Below the pieces are notes generated by a model, which ran no database searches, was not told where the DNA came from, and worked only from the letters and a program-made list of their open reading frames with translations. Positions 10,101-17,726 of a stretch of 50,420 nucleotides of DNA are shown here, one piece after another (position 1 is the stretch's first letter; the number at the start of each line of letters is the position of its first letter). Both the position numbers and the translations under genes were made by a program. Origin of the DNA: Cyanobacteria bacterium FACHB-471 (GTDB lineage: Bacteria; Cyanobacteriota; Cyanobacteriia; Elainellales; Elainellaceae); NCBI GenBank assembly GCA_014695345.1, contig JACJOC010000110.1, positions 1 to 50,420 on the forward strand, written 5' to 3'.

Positions 10101-12535
10101 GAGGCACTAGCATTCGCACAGGCAACCTTAATGTCTTTGGGGCCTTGCAGCTGGGAGGAAATATTTCTCTGCTCAGCGATCGCGGAATCACAACTGGCAA
10201 CATCAATACATCTGGTGCTGGAAGAAGTGGAAATGCAGTACTGCGTAGCGATCGCGGCTCAATCAGAACTGGAAATATTAATACCTCTAGTGCAGCAAAT
10301 GGAGGAACTATTTCTGGAGATGTCACGGTTGCAGCACAAGGCCGTATCACCACAGGAGGAATCAATTCCAGTAGCAATCAGGGTAGAGGGGGAACGATTA
10401 CCCTCACAGGAATTCAAGGTAATTTGCCCCAGGAAATCAGTACAGGAAACCTTAATTCCTCTGGAGAAACAGAAGGCGGCGATATCACGGTTGAAGCATT
10501 GAACAGCATTACGACAGAGCGCATCAACACCAGTAGCAATGAAGGAAATGGAGGAAATGTAACCCTCGACCCGATCGATTTCATTCAAGTTACTAGCATC
10601 AATGCTCAGGGTGGCACCAATGGTACTGGAGGAAATGTTACTGCCACCACAAATGGACTTTTTCGAGCAACCGGAACATTTAGAGCCAGTAATGGAGTTC
10701 TTGCCAGCATCTCTACTGCAGGAGGGGTAGGCGGTGGCGATATTACCCTTACCTATGATCTGGGGCTCCTGACCCCTTTCATCGTTGGCGACGCTGCTTT
10801 AAATGGCACTCAAGGAGCAATTACCAGTGGTGAATTCACTATTCCTGTGAATCTCGATGTGGAAAATCCATTTTCAACCACGACAGGAAATATTAGGTTA
10901 ATTACAACTCCTGGTCCCTTTGAGAGTCCCATTGAGCCAGAATTGCCGCAACCGTTAGACGACGAGCCGATTCCTCTAGAACTACCTCAACGAATTGCCC
11001 CCGATTTACGAGCTGAAGGATTTTTCCCAGAACCGGAACCTCGATTTACCAATGAATTTGAGGAATCTATCGACTTACCAGATACCCCAGTCAGAAGTGT
11101 AGAGTCGGCTCGCCAAACTCTCGACGAGGTTGAAGCAGCAACTGGGGTTAAGTCTGCATTACTCTACATTTACTTTAAGCCTGAAAGTCTATCCAACACG
11201 GGTGGAGAATCGGCAGACACTCAAGCATCAACCGATTCTCCGGATTCATTTCCGCCGCAGCCTACCGATCGCCTTGCACTCGCAATTGTCACGTCTGCTG
11301 GATATACTCAGATTCCCCTAGCAGAAGTGGTAACGCGATCGCAAGTTGATGAAGTTATTCAGCAATTCATCGATCAAATTAGAATTTCTACACAAACAAC
11401 GGATACGGTAGAAAGAGATAGCGATGATTATCTTGTGCTTGCTCAACAGCTTTACCAATGGTTTATTTCGCCCTTAGAAGCCAAGTTACAGTCGGAGGGT
11501 ATTCAAACCATTGCGTTTATTCCCGATGCGGGAGTGCGTTCCGTTCCATTTGCTGCTTTACATAATGGCAATCAATTTTTAATTGAGAAATACAGCATGG
11601 GGTTAATGCCAAGCTTTAGCTTGACAGACACGCGCTATAGCGGTGTTAATAATGCCCAAATTTTAGCAATGGGAGCATCAGATTTTGTTGATTCGTCTTC
11701 TTTATTGCCGTGGGCTAGAGATCCATTTGAATTTCAAAATCGGTCGCCCTTACCCTCTGTCCCTGTTGAGCTAGAGGAAGTCGACCAATCCCCATGGACA
11801 AGTCTAATCTTTCTCAACAACAGCTTTGTCCCCGAAAATTTACGATTACAGCGATCGTTACATCAATCCCAAAATCCTTTTCCGATCGTTCACTTAGCTA
11901 CTCATGCAACGTTTAGTCCAAGTACGCTCGATCGGTCGTATATTCAGTTCTGGAACATCCGTCTGCGGCTCGATCAGCTACATGCACTAAATTTAGATAG
12001 TCCACCATTAGAACTATTGGTGCTAAGTGCTTGCCAAACGGCATTAGGTGATGTAGCTGCAGAGTTTGGATTTGCCGGAATGGCAGTCAAAGCAGGTTCA
12101 AAATCAGCATTAGCCAGTTTGTGGAATGCCAGCGATTTGGGCTCTTTAATCTTAATGCGCGAGTTCTACCGGCAATTAGCGACTGCCCCTACGAAAGCTG
12201 TAGCCCTGCAACGGGCACAACAGTTGCTGCTTCTTAATCCAACTCAATTGACCAATAGCTTAGATGAATTACAGCAGGAACTTATTACTCTCTTAGAGAG
12301 TGATCGTAACCAATTTGAGCAACGTTTGTTAAACTACACACGCTTTTTGCAGCAATCTCAACAATTATCAGATGAAGAACGAGTACGATTCGAAGAGGAA
12401 GTAATCAGAGTGAGAAATGATTTATATGAGTTAGAGGCGCTTTTGAACACAGAAGAGTCTAAGAGAAGTCTATTGGAGAGCTTAAGCCATCCATTCTATT
12501 GGTCAACCTACACAATGGTTGGCAGCCCTTGGTAG
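7151..12535 (+). CDS. Secreted filamentous-haemagglutinin-type protein with C-terminal CHAT protease domain
   Basis: 1794 aa. It has a signal peptide (cleavage expected after AYA, residue 27), then a haemagglutination/TPS domain (about 35-200: NLYLINPSGILFGPNARLDV), as in two-partner-secreted exoproteins. Residues about 210-1200 are low-complexity right-handed beta-helix repeats rich in Gly, Ser, Asn and Thr, with recurring ITTGNINTSS-like units. After a Pro/Glu-rich linker (about 1255-1300) comes a CHAT domain (about 1330-1794). The caspase-like dyad is visible: HLATHA (His1581 or His1585) and LSACQTA (Cys1628). Family knowledge places CHAT among caspase-like peptidases. Such FHA-CHAT fusions are known in cyanobacteria with unknown targets. 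The gene is divergent from the TIR operon over 230 bp. No TpsB-type outer-membrane transporter is seen in the window. Confidence 0.9.
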   Translation: MKSTIFGVAVITAMGLQFAIALLPAYADPVPARNATGTRVQLRDGRFDIEGGRLSSDRTNLFHDFERFNLNRNQVANFLSNSEIRNIFSRVTGGDASYINGLLQVSGGNSNLYLINPSGILFGPNARLDVPASFTATTATGIGFGDIWLNALDRGNYEALVGNPSAFSFATMQPGAIVNAGNLAVSQGQQLMLLGGTVINTGTLSAPGGSITIAAIPGENRVRLSQDGMLLSLELELLGTDTTESSSALPFTPLSLPALLTGGNVDGPTGVTINPDGTVQLTGSGITLPTNPGTAIASGTIDASNQTISSATQTPEINVLGDRVALLNTTLNASGINGGGTVRIGGDYQGQGTVFNASRTFVSSGSVINADAIAQGNGGRVIVWADEVTGFYGNITARGGLTLGNGGFVEISGYEDLIFRGTADLSATNGNVGTLLLDPTNIVIADGVAAPDDAQIDDNLISSGDAGETFTISEQRIERLASGADVRLEATNNITINDLTDNSLNIAQSIGSLAFIADADEDGFGSFSMTRTDEIVAPARNVTISGVDITLGRLDTGAFARDSGSVTLNATRNIVAGEINTVFRGAGGLSGGAINLTAGESITIQAQGDRVSTAGLFSSSNSGNGGDITLRANGDISFLTCAQSGICIQTGNSVSIPGFRSGSLTLIADADRNSSGSLVVPQTSRIVVPGRDVNISSTDIILGELLTDTSTTDAGSITLDATGNVSLVSLDSTTQSSDLNNPRRAGNITINAGGTVDIGNRLRAWSDTGSGGIVRVEANSGIFINRSGLNSRSAGIETFTEQGNTEGETISVVGDSGNITLISGGEINVAGRLNAFNVFGRPGNITLRAVGDITTRRLNTEGRFVESGTVQITSTAGSINTNLGTINSSSRNSSGGRVSINAPQGNITTGTINTQGAINAGGEGNSGSITLTSGGNINATSGTLNSSSSNGNAGAITFNASGTIQTGALNTSAVDGQSGSIALRGTSIRTGNLNVFGALQLGGNISLLSDRGITTGNINTSGAGRSGNAVLRSDRGSIRTGNINTSSAANGGTISGDVTVAAQGRITTGGINSSSNQGRGGTITLTGIQGNLPQEISTGNLNSSGETEGGDITVEALNSITTERINTSSNEGNGGNVTLDPIDFIQVTSINAQGGTNGTGGNVTATTNGLFRATGTFRASNGVLASISTAGGVGGGDITLTYDLGLLTPFIVGDAALNGTQGAITSGEFTIPVNLDVENPFSTTTGNIRLITTPGPFESPIEPELPQPLDDEPIPLELPQRIAPDLRAEGFFPEPEPRFTNEFEESIDLPDTPVRSVESARQTLDEVEAATGVKSALLYIYFKPESLSNTGGESADTQASTDSPDSFPPQPTDRLALAIVTSAGYTQIPLAEVVTRSQVDEVIQQFIDQIRISTQTTDTVERDSDDYLVLAQQLYQWFISPLEAKLQSEGIQTIAFIPDAGVRSVPFAALHNGNQFLIEKYSMGLMPSFSLTDTRYSGVNNAQILAMGASDFVDSSSLLPWARDPFEFQNRSPLPSVPVELEEVDQSPWTSLIFLNNSFVPENLRLQRSLHQSQNPFPIVHLATHATFSPSTLDRSYIQFWNIRLRLDQLHALNLDSPPLELLVLSACQTALGDVAAEFGFAGMAVKAGSKSALASLWNASDLGSLILMREFYRQLATAPTKAVALQRAQQLLLLNPTQLTNSLDELQQELITLLESDRNQFEQRLLNYTRFLQQSQQLSDEERVRFEEEVIRVRNDLYELEALLNTEESKRSLLESLSHPFYWSTYTMVGSPW

Positions 12536-12568
12536 AACCAGCGCCGTTGGTTATAAAATTTAGGGTAG

Positions 12569-12626
12569 GCGTCAGATTAATGTGCAATAGGCACACATTG
12601 CCATCTATTCCACATCAATCTGACGC
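12569..12626. repeat. Imperfect inverted repeat (22-nt arms, 14-nt loop)
   Basis: The arms at 12569-12590 (GCGTCAGATTAATGTGCAAT...) and 12605-12626 pair with a few mismatches. The structure lies just after the CHAT gene and could act as its transcript end, but no T-run follows. The same unit interrupts the small minus-strand frame at 12615-12746, whose last codons come from the right arm, so it may be a small mobile palindrome of the kind common in cyanobacteria. Confidence 0.55.
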
Positions 12627-12746
12627 ACCACCGGCCCAAGCACCTTCCCAAAACTTTTCTCCAGCCTTTTCAGAAGCTTTTTCTCCAAATTTCATCAGAA
12701 AAGGCAGGAAGGGAACCAGGAAAGCGATTAGAAGCGCAATATCCAT
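12615..12746 (-). CDS. Small Lys/Glu-rich protein with hydrophobic N-terminus, possibly truncated
   Basis: 43 aa: MDIALLIAFLVPFLPFLMKF, then GEKASEKAGEKFWEGAWAGG and a stop. The hydrophobic start followed by GEKA-x-EKAGEK repeats resembles small cyanobacterial proteins often found beside TIR, CHAT and STAND genes; this is from memory and no family name is claimed. The frame ends inside an inverted repeat, so the original protein may have been longer. The ribosome site is weak (AGGG about 10 nt upstream). The rest of 12750-13180 shows no recognisable gene. Confidence 0.45.
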   Translation of the reverse strand: MDIALLIAFLVPFLPFLMKFGEKASEKAGEKFWEGAWAGGASD

Positions 12747-13027
12747 TTGGGTTTTACCCTAGTTAAGAGTTTGGAGGAATGCTAAGTGCCATCAGACACT
12801 GAGATATCGAAATTCCTTAGCTGAACCAAGGCTAAACAACGTAAAGCTTCACGAAAGCTAAGGTCATCAGCTTGTTAGATACTGGGACGATTGCACCTAC
12901 AGCGGACTACTAACTTCGAAGTCAACAGTTTGCGCCCAACTCTTTCGGGTAGATAGTTCAGGTAGAAGTGAAGACCATCTCTTAGACAAGACAACCTACT
13001 GTACTAGTCGCTCTAGGTAGCCTATAA

Positions 13028-13065
13028 GGGTTAGTTATGAGACGGCTATTTGGCTGTTTCAACCC
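13028..13065 (+). other. Candidate structured RNA hairpin
   Basis: An outer stem GGGTT/AACCC (13028-13032 with 13061-13065) encloses a 6-nt bulge and an inner 8-bp stem (GAGACGGC with GCTGTTTC, including G-U pairs) over a 6-nt loop. The GGGTTAGTT lead and nested stem recall the anti-repeat stem of Cas12k tracrRNAs, but no cas12k gene or CRISPR array is present. This is shape similarity only. It may be a transcript-end relic or chance. Confidence 0.25.
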
Positions 13066-13182
13066 CAAATCGGCTTGAACAGTTTGATCGCAACGAGCCT
13101 GTATTATAGTAGTAACAGGTCTTTCAGGCTTTGCTCTACCAATGTGGTACTCAATGTAGCGTTAATGCTTGTAGATGGAACT

Positions 13183-13284
13183 TTTGGACAATAATAGATT
13201 GTCAAAGGCTGTATGAAGCACGATCGCCCCAACGGTAAAATCGGCATTTGAGCGATCGCTTTGGACACTAATAGCTTGTCAAAA
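13183..13284. repeat. Pair of 24-bp direct repeats resembling TnsB-type end sites
   Basis: Copies at 13183-13206 and 13260-13283 read TTTGGACAATAATAGATTGT and TTTGGACACTAATAGCTTGT, each followed by CAAA, with 22 of 24 bases identical and 77 bp between starts. On the other strand they have the form TTGACA-N9-TGTC, similar to the spaced TnsB-binding sites in Tn7-like and Cas12k-associated transposon ends of cyanobacteria. They lie 150 bp from a TnsD/TniQ C-terminal fragment. The link to a transposon end is inferred. Confidence 0.4.
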
Positions 13285-13317
13285 TTGCCACTTAAAGATT
13301 GTTGTTCCAGATTTGTG

Positions 13318-13392
13318 ATTTAAGGCATCCTTTTGCCGCTCCGGCAAAAGGATGCCTTAAATATGAAGCGGCAAAGGAATGCCTTATTATCA
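13318..13392. repeat. Perfect 21-bp hairpin with a second partial copy of its right arm
   Basis: Arms at 13318-13338 and 13342-13362 are perfect complements (ATTTAAGGCATCCTTTTGCC... with a 3-nt loop). A third segment at about 13368-13390 (GCGGCAAAGGAATGCCTTAT) is a near copy of the right arm and could pair with the left arm instead, giving two exclusive structures. It may terminate transcription of the TnsD fragment or be a MITE-like palindrome. Confidence 0.5.
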
Positions 13393-13436
13393 ATCGATGA
13401 GAGTCAGTAGGCTCTTCTAAATTTCAAACCAGCGCT

Positions 13437-13931
13437 CTATTTCTTCAAACCAAGATTTTTTCGTGTTTCTTGTAAAACCCCACGAACCTTTTTATGTCTG
13501 AGATGACCTGGCTTAGTAAGATGTTCAGATACGCGAGCCTCTGAAGGGTAGACACCTTGACTGTTAAGCCGGAGAACTACCTGTCTTACTTCCTCACAAC
13601 ACTTATCGACAGAGTTCAGATAACGAACCCGCTCATATTGGTCATACTGGGTAGAAATGGCGCGACATAAATCTTTAAAGTTTCGGTTAAGAGTTTCCCG
13701 ATGGTAACCTAAATCCCTTGCTGTTGCTTCGAGCGACGGTGGTGGAAGTTTGTGGTTTAGGAGAACTTTTTCTAGTTGAGAGCGAACCTGTTCATGGTTA
13801 ACTAGTTTGATAGCAGCTCTATGCTTCCTCTGCTGGCAACTTTTAGGTAGAAGTCTCACGGAACTGTCAGTTATTTCAATTACATCTTGCGTAAGCAGTT
13901 CAAGAACTGAACCGTTCTCCCTGTAGACCAA
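13437..13931 (-). pseudogene. TnsD/TniQ-like C-terminal fragment
   Basis: 164 codons remain. Residues about 66-93 form a helix-turn-helix (SLEATARDLGYHRETLNRNF), followed by KDLCRAISTQYDQYERVR and a second winged region (LNSQGVYPSEARVSEHLTKP, then GHLRHKKVRGVLQETRKNLG). This repeated YPS/PG-LR pattern is the C-terminal DNA-binding part of TnsD-type target-selection proteins of Tn7-like elements. The N-terminal TniQ zinc-binding part is missing. Its first codons overlap in another frame with the truncated lipB, so the start codon at 13931 is lipB sequence and the gene is joined to lipB by a deletion. If translated it could only bind DNA. It could also be a related helix-turn-helix protein. Confidence 0.6.
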
Positions 13932-14267
13932 AGGCTGCTAGCACCCGAATCAACACTTCTTCCAGCTGTCGTAGGTACCAGTGCAAATCCTGCTGGTAGT
14001 AGCGCAGATTCAAAATTGGGTAGCCGACGATTTGACCGGGGCAATGGTAGGTTACTTCCCCCCCACGCTCAACCCGACAAACTTCTATATCTGATGCATC
14101 CGGGTCAAATTTCACAAAGTCTAACGTTGCTCCTTGTCCCAAAGTGTAGACAGGCGGATGCTCTAGCAACAGCAGTACATCATCCAGTCCGGGCTGACTG
14201 CATCAAGCGGAGAGGAGCGATCGCTGCCCCGATAAAGCAGTTGAGTAGGATACAAGCTCCGGTTCAT
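13915..14267 (-). pseudogene. lipB: Truncated lipoate biosynthesis octanoyltransferase (LipB)
   Basis: The frame below 14200 reads [20 protein letters not shown] and then the [20 protein letters not shown] motif, both diagnostic of LipB, which transfers octanoate from acyl carrier protein to lipoyl domains. Homology stops after FGLQGER near 13915, where TnsD-like sequence begins, so roughly the second half, with the catalytic Cys/Lys region, is gone. At the 5' end the likely ATG at 14267 (MNRSLYPTQLLYRG) is out of frame with the LipB core and part of the N-terminus is deleted. It cannot make a working enzyme. The cell must have another lipB or scavenge lipoate. Confidence 0.8.
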
Positions 14268-14307
14268 AGAGTAAACACCGACGGGAGCAAGCATCAGTTG
14301 ATGAAGG

Positions 14308-14364
14308 AAACGCAGCGCTGTTCATAGAGAGAGACAACCACTCTTCTAAACGCCGCATTTCTGA
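14308..14364 (-). pseudogene. 57-bp copy of part of an HNH endonuclease gene
   Basis: This stretch matches 16593-16649 of the intact HNH gene at 55 of 57 bases and encodes RNAAFRRVVVSLYEQRCV in the same orientation. Immediately outside, the two sequences differ completely. It is a recent short duplication or a surviving piece of a second HNH gene. The rest of 14268-14506 shows nothing recognisable. Confidence 0.8.
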
Positions 14365-14506
14365 ATGTAACGCACGAATTTACTCAAATGTTGTTGTTCA
14401 GACAAAATAGCTATAGAACCCTTGCTATCCAAACCCGTGGGACCAATTCGCCTGAGCGAAAATGCTTCATAGATTGCGACGTTTAATATGCGAACGTACA
14501 TCTGTT

Positions 14507-16093
14507 TTATGAAGTGCGATCGGGTTGCCCTTGCGTTTCGTTCATCTGGTTGAACTGCTCCAACATCTGGCTTAAGTACTCTAACATCTGATTGCGAAGC
14601 GTTTGTGCTTGCTGAGAATACTGTTGGGCATGATCGGGTTGCCCTTGCATTTCATAAAACTGGGCCAACTGAGTTAACAGATGAATTTTTTCCGGTGAAA
14701 AGTCGTCGGTTTCGTATAAACTCAGTGCCTGTTGGTAGGTGGCTAATGCCTGTTCTGCCTGTCCTTGTTTTTCATAAACTGAACCCAGGTCAAGCATAGT
14801 TTGGGCAATCTCACCTGTCTGTCCTCCGTATTGCTGCTCGAGTTCTTGAAAGGCTGTTAATGCTTGTTGGTATGTCGTCAAAGCCTGCTCGAGTTGTCCA
14901 ATCGTTTGATACAGGTTTCCCAGGCTCGCGAGTGATGTTGCCCGTTCTAGGGAAAATGTTTGGTCTTGAACCAGTTCTGTATAGCGTTCCTGATAAGGAA
15001 TAGCGGGTGCTATCTGTCCTTGTTGGGTGTAAGCAAATACGATTGTAGGCAGCAGATATTCCAGCCCTCCACCAGGGTGTTGACCTGCGATCGCTACGGC
15101 TCGATCAAAATAGCTCCTAGCTTGTTCAAGCTGTCCGATTGTGAGGTAAAAATCGCCCACTTCTTTCAGGAAATTGGCTTTTCGAGATAGGTTCTCCCCT
15201 ATGAACTCATCAGTCGATGCTTGAGTGAGCGTTGTTTCTGCTTGTTGAGCATAGTCTGCTGCTAAATCTGCTCGTTCCTGTGCTTGATACAGCGTGCTGA
15301 TGTTATCGAGGGTGAGGACGCGATCAACGGTTTGAAAGTCGTCTGATTGTTCTGCAACGGCGGCTAATCCTTGTTGATAGGCGGCTAGAGCTTGGTCAAA
15401 CTGTTCCTGTGCCTGATAGATCATGCCTATTTGATTGAAGATTCTAGGTGCATCGTAAGGACTGCTCCCTACCTCCGTGTAGATTGCGATCGCCCGTTGA
15501 TAGGCAGCGAGGGCTTGTTCCGTTTGTCCGGTAGTTTGGTAAGCCGTTCCCAGATGCCCCAACGTTGATGCTTCCTCCTGGGGCAGGTTGGCTTGACGGT
15601 TGATCTCGATCGCCTGTTGATATGCTGCAAACGCCTGTTCAGGGTTTTCAAGCCACATCTGAATTAAAGCCATCTGGTTAAGCACCTCACTGGCTTCAAA
15701 CAGTTGAGCTGTGCGATCAGCAGGAGAAATAATACTTCCTTCATAAATGTCTAATGCTTGTTGGTAGTAGGTTAAAGCACGTTCTAGATCTCCTTGTGTT
15801 TCAAAGCTGGATGCAATACTTTTCAGCAAATCTGCTTCTGCGACGCGATCGCCTCTATCCCGCAATTGCTGCAACAAACGTTCAAACAAAGCAATGCCTT
15901 CTTCCGGGAAACCGGATGATATTAAGCTATCAGCCTGTAAATAAAGCTGTACGGTGGGATTGCTGAGATCCGGAAAAGCTTGAGCAAGTGCCTGAGAAGA
16001 CCCCGAAATAGCAGCGTAATCGATGTAGAACGTCGGTAGGGCGATCGCTAGGGGTAGGGTGAGCGCCAGGGAGAGCAGTTTGGGGAAGTACAT
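14507..16093 (-). CDS. Exported tetratricopeptide-repeat protein
   Basis: 528 aa from ATG 16093. That start is chosen because it gives a signal peptide (MYFPKLLSLALTLPLAIALP, then a long Ala/Ser stretch ending ALAQA); an earlier in-frame ATG at 16294 would bury it. From about residue 45 to 515 there are about ten TPR units of the type LEQALTTYQQALTAFQELEQ, with Gln-rich helices. No enzymatic domain is visible. The C-terminal 30 residues are Gln/Met-rich. TPR proteins with signal peptides act as periplasmic or surface scaffolds; the partner is unknown. No operon partner: upstream HNH ends 168 bp away. Confidence 0.75.
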   Translation of the reverse strand: MYFPKLLSLALTLPLAIALPTFYIDYAAISGSSQALAQAFPDLSNPTVQLYLQADSLISSGFPEEGIALFERLLQQLRDRGDRVAEADLLKSIASSFETQGDLERALTYYQQALDIYEGSIISPADRTAQLFEASEVLNQMALIQMWLENPEQAFAAYQQAIEINRQANLPQEEASTLGHLGTAYQTTGQTEQALAAYQRAIAIYTEVGSSPYDAPRIFNQIGMIYQAQEQFDQALAAYQQGLAAVAEQSDDFQTVDRVLTLDNISTLYQAQERADLAADYAQQAETTLTQASTDEFIGENLSRKANFLKEVGDFYLTIGQLEQARSYFDRAVAIAGQHPGGGLEYLLPTIVFAYTQQGQIAPAIPYQERYTELVQDQTFSLERATSLASLGNLYQTIGQLEQALTTYQQALTAFQELEQQYGGQTGEIAQTMLDLGSVYEKQGQAEQALATYQQALSLYETDDFSPEKIHLLTQLAQFYEMQGQPDHAQQYSQQAQTLRNQMLEYLSQMLEQFNQMNETQGQPDRTS

Positions 16094-16260
16094 GAGTTGT
16101 TCTAGATAGGGTGATGAATAGTTGTTGGAGAGAATGATGTATAGAGATATACCAAACTTACTGGAAAATTTGGCTGCAAGGTTTTTGCTTAACGGAAGTA
16201 CTGTTAGCAATTGCAGGGATATAGCTACGCGATCGCCCTCCCACCAGATAAAACAGCAGA

Positions 16261-17214
16261 TCACGAGGCAATCTTCCAATAGTTGCGATGCCATTTCAGA
16301 GCATCGATTCTCGGTTGATACTCAAGGTGAGTTGGCATCAGGATCTGTTCTCCATGAAACTCCCGGATTGACTTTGTATCCCTTGGAGTTTCTTCATAAA
16401 ATCGGTCGCCAGGTACAACAATCCTGTAGCTGTCATCAATGCCAAACCAACCGTGGTCAAACGCCCAGTGGTGGTTTTTGCAGAGAGAAATACCGTTATC
16501 AAAGCGATCGTCCCGAAATTCAGAAAACGGCTTGATGTGTGCGCCGTCTACAACATTCTGATTGTGCTGACTAATCACTTTCAGCTTGCAGAAAACGCAG
16601 CGCTGTTCATAAAGAGAGACAACCACTCTTCTAAACGCTGCATTTCTGATAAATATTTTTTCTTCATCCTTTAGATCTTCTATCTTATAAACCGCTCCCC
16701 CTTGTTCAGAGAGCTTACGCTGAACGTTCTCAAACTCATCTACTTCATAGAGTTGCTGAAGCTGAATTTCTTGATGAGGAAACCATGTTTGAATCAGGAT
16801 ATTCGCCAATTGAAGCCGTGCAGCAGGGGATTGCAATAGCTCAAATAGTTCAGGATCAGTATAGGCGCATCTCACAGCATTTCGTAGAGCCGACAAGCTT
16901 GGTTTGATGGAAGCAAGGTTTCCCTCATAGCTCATATTAGGAGCCAAGTGCCAAAATTTATCGCCTGTCAGGTGAAAGAACGGAAGCGCAATATTGGACT
17001 GATGATGAGTTGTGACTAGGTTAGACCAGTATTTCAAGAAGGTAGCGATTAGCTCTGGAGAAAGGTAAATCTGATTGGTCTGAATCTTCCTCTGTTCAAT
17101 CAGTTCTATAACCGCGAGTAATAGGATCGGTTTGTGCGGAGCGTTCACCCCATTATTTCGGTTAACGTTGAGCTTTGCGAACTTTCTAGCGTAGTAATTA
17201 AGGTCTTTTTTCAT
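16261..17214 (-). CDS. HNH endonuclease (restriction type)
   Basis: 317 aa. The C-terminal domain has the HNH layout: Cys206-x2-Cys209, then VVDGAHIKPFSEF (His226), then NGISLCKNHHWAFDHGWFG (Cys245, His248/249). This matches the HNH_2 type of putative restriction endonucleases, in which a metal-bound His-Asn-His site cuts DNA. The N-terminal 160 residues (RNNGVNAPHKPILLLAVIEL...) are the helical region usual in this family. No methyltransferase or specificity gene is nearby, so it may be a solitary, modification-dependent or anti-phage nuclease. Part of the coding sequence is duplicated at 14308-14364. Confidence 0.85.
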   Translation of the reverse strand: MKKDLNYYARKFAKLNVNRNNGVNAPHKPILLLAVIELIEQRKIQTNQIYLSPELIATFLKYWSNLVTTHHQSNIALPFFHLTGDKFWHLAPNMSYEGNLASIKPSLSALRNAVRCAYTDPELFELLQSPAARLQLANILIQTWFPHQEIQLQQLYEVDEFENVQRKLSEQGGAVYKIEDLKDEEKIFIRNAAFRRVVVSLYEQRCVFCKLKVISQHNQNVVDGAHIKPFSEFRDDRFDNGISLCKNHHWAFDHGWFGIDDSYRIVVPGDRFYEETPRDTKSIREFHGEQILMPTHLEYQPRIDALKWHRNYWKIAS

Positions 17215-17551
17215 CGCTTGTGATCAAGTTCCTCTCAGCCATCTCCAAAATATGCAGGGGAATCTTAAAACCCATCAGCTTGTTAGATTTCTTTAACCAG
17301 GTGTCCGCTGAAAAATCCTTCCTCGTGAATCGGAGGAGCTTCAGGATGACTTGTTAGCTAGAACTAACAGAGTGATTACAAACTAGCTAACCTGCTTGGT
17401 GCTTCTTCAAGCCAACGATTGACAAGTATTTTCCTCCCTTGAGGAATTGCTAATGGGCATTTGGTCTAGCTAGTAGCGATCGGATTGGAGATGGAATGTT
17501 TTAGTTAAGCGTTGCTCTCAGATGTAGGGAAGTTAAAACCTTGCATAAGAT

Positions 17552-17695
17552 TTAGAACAAAGGCTGATTTATGCGAACTTGACATGGAAGATAGGTCAAC
17601 CTCACAGGTGCAGTAGCATCTTCCCATACTCGCTCTAACAACTCTATCCCATTGGTACCAATGACCTCTGCATACTCTTTGCGAACAGCAATTCC
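17552..17695 (-). pseudogene. Possible transposase relic
   Basis: A minus-strand frame reads GIAVRKEYAEVIGTNGIELL and then ERVWEDATAPVRLTYLP before a stop. The pattern recalls the central part of a large cyanobacterial transposase family, but I cannot name it with confidence. No start codon or flanking domain remains. The remainder of 17215-17726 shows no gene; it contains scattered CTTGTTAG words but no array. Confidence 0.3.
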
Positions 17696-17726
17696 TTAAT
17701 TTAAACGAATAATAAAACCTATCTAC

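Noticed and set aside
8861-10640. Repetitive ITTGNINTSS-type DNA inside the haemagglutinin-like gene as possible mobile repeats
   Set aside because: In-frame protein repeats of a beta-helix; degenerate at DNA level.
13061-13080. CRISPR-like unit AACCCCAAATCGGCTTGAAC
   Set aside because: Occurs once; no repeat-spacer periodicity and no cas gene.
12865-17288. A 16-bp direct repeat (CATCAGCTTGTTAGAT) at 12865 and 17273, flanking the lipB/TPR/HNH region
   Set aside because: One repeat of this length is expected by chance at a noticeable rate in 50 kb, and the flanks do not match. No integrase is present.
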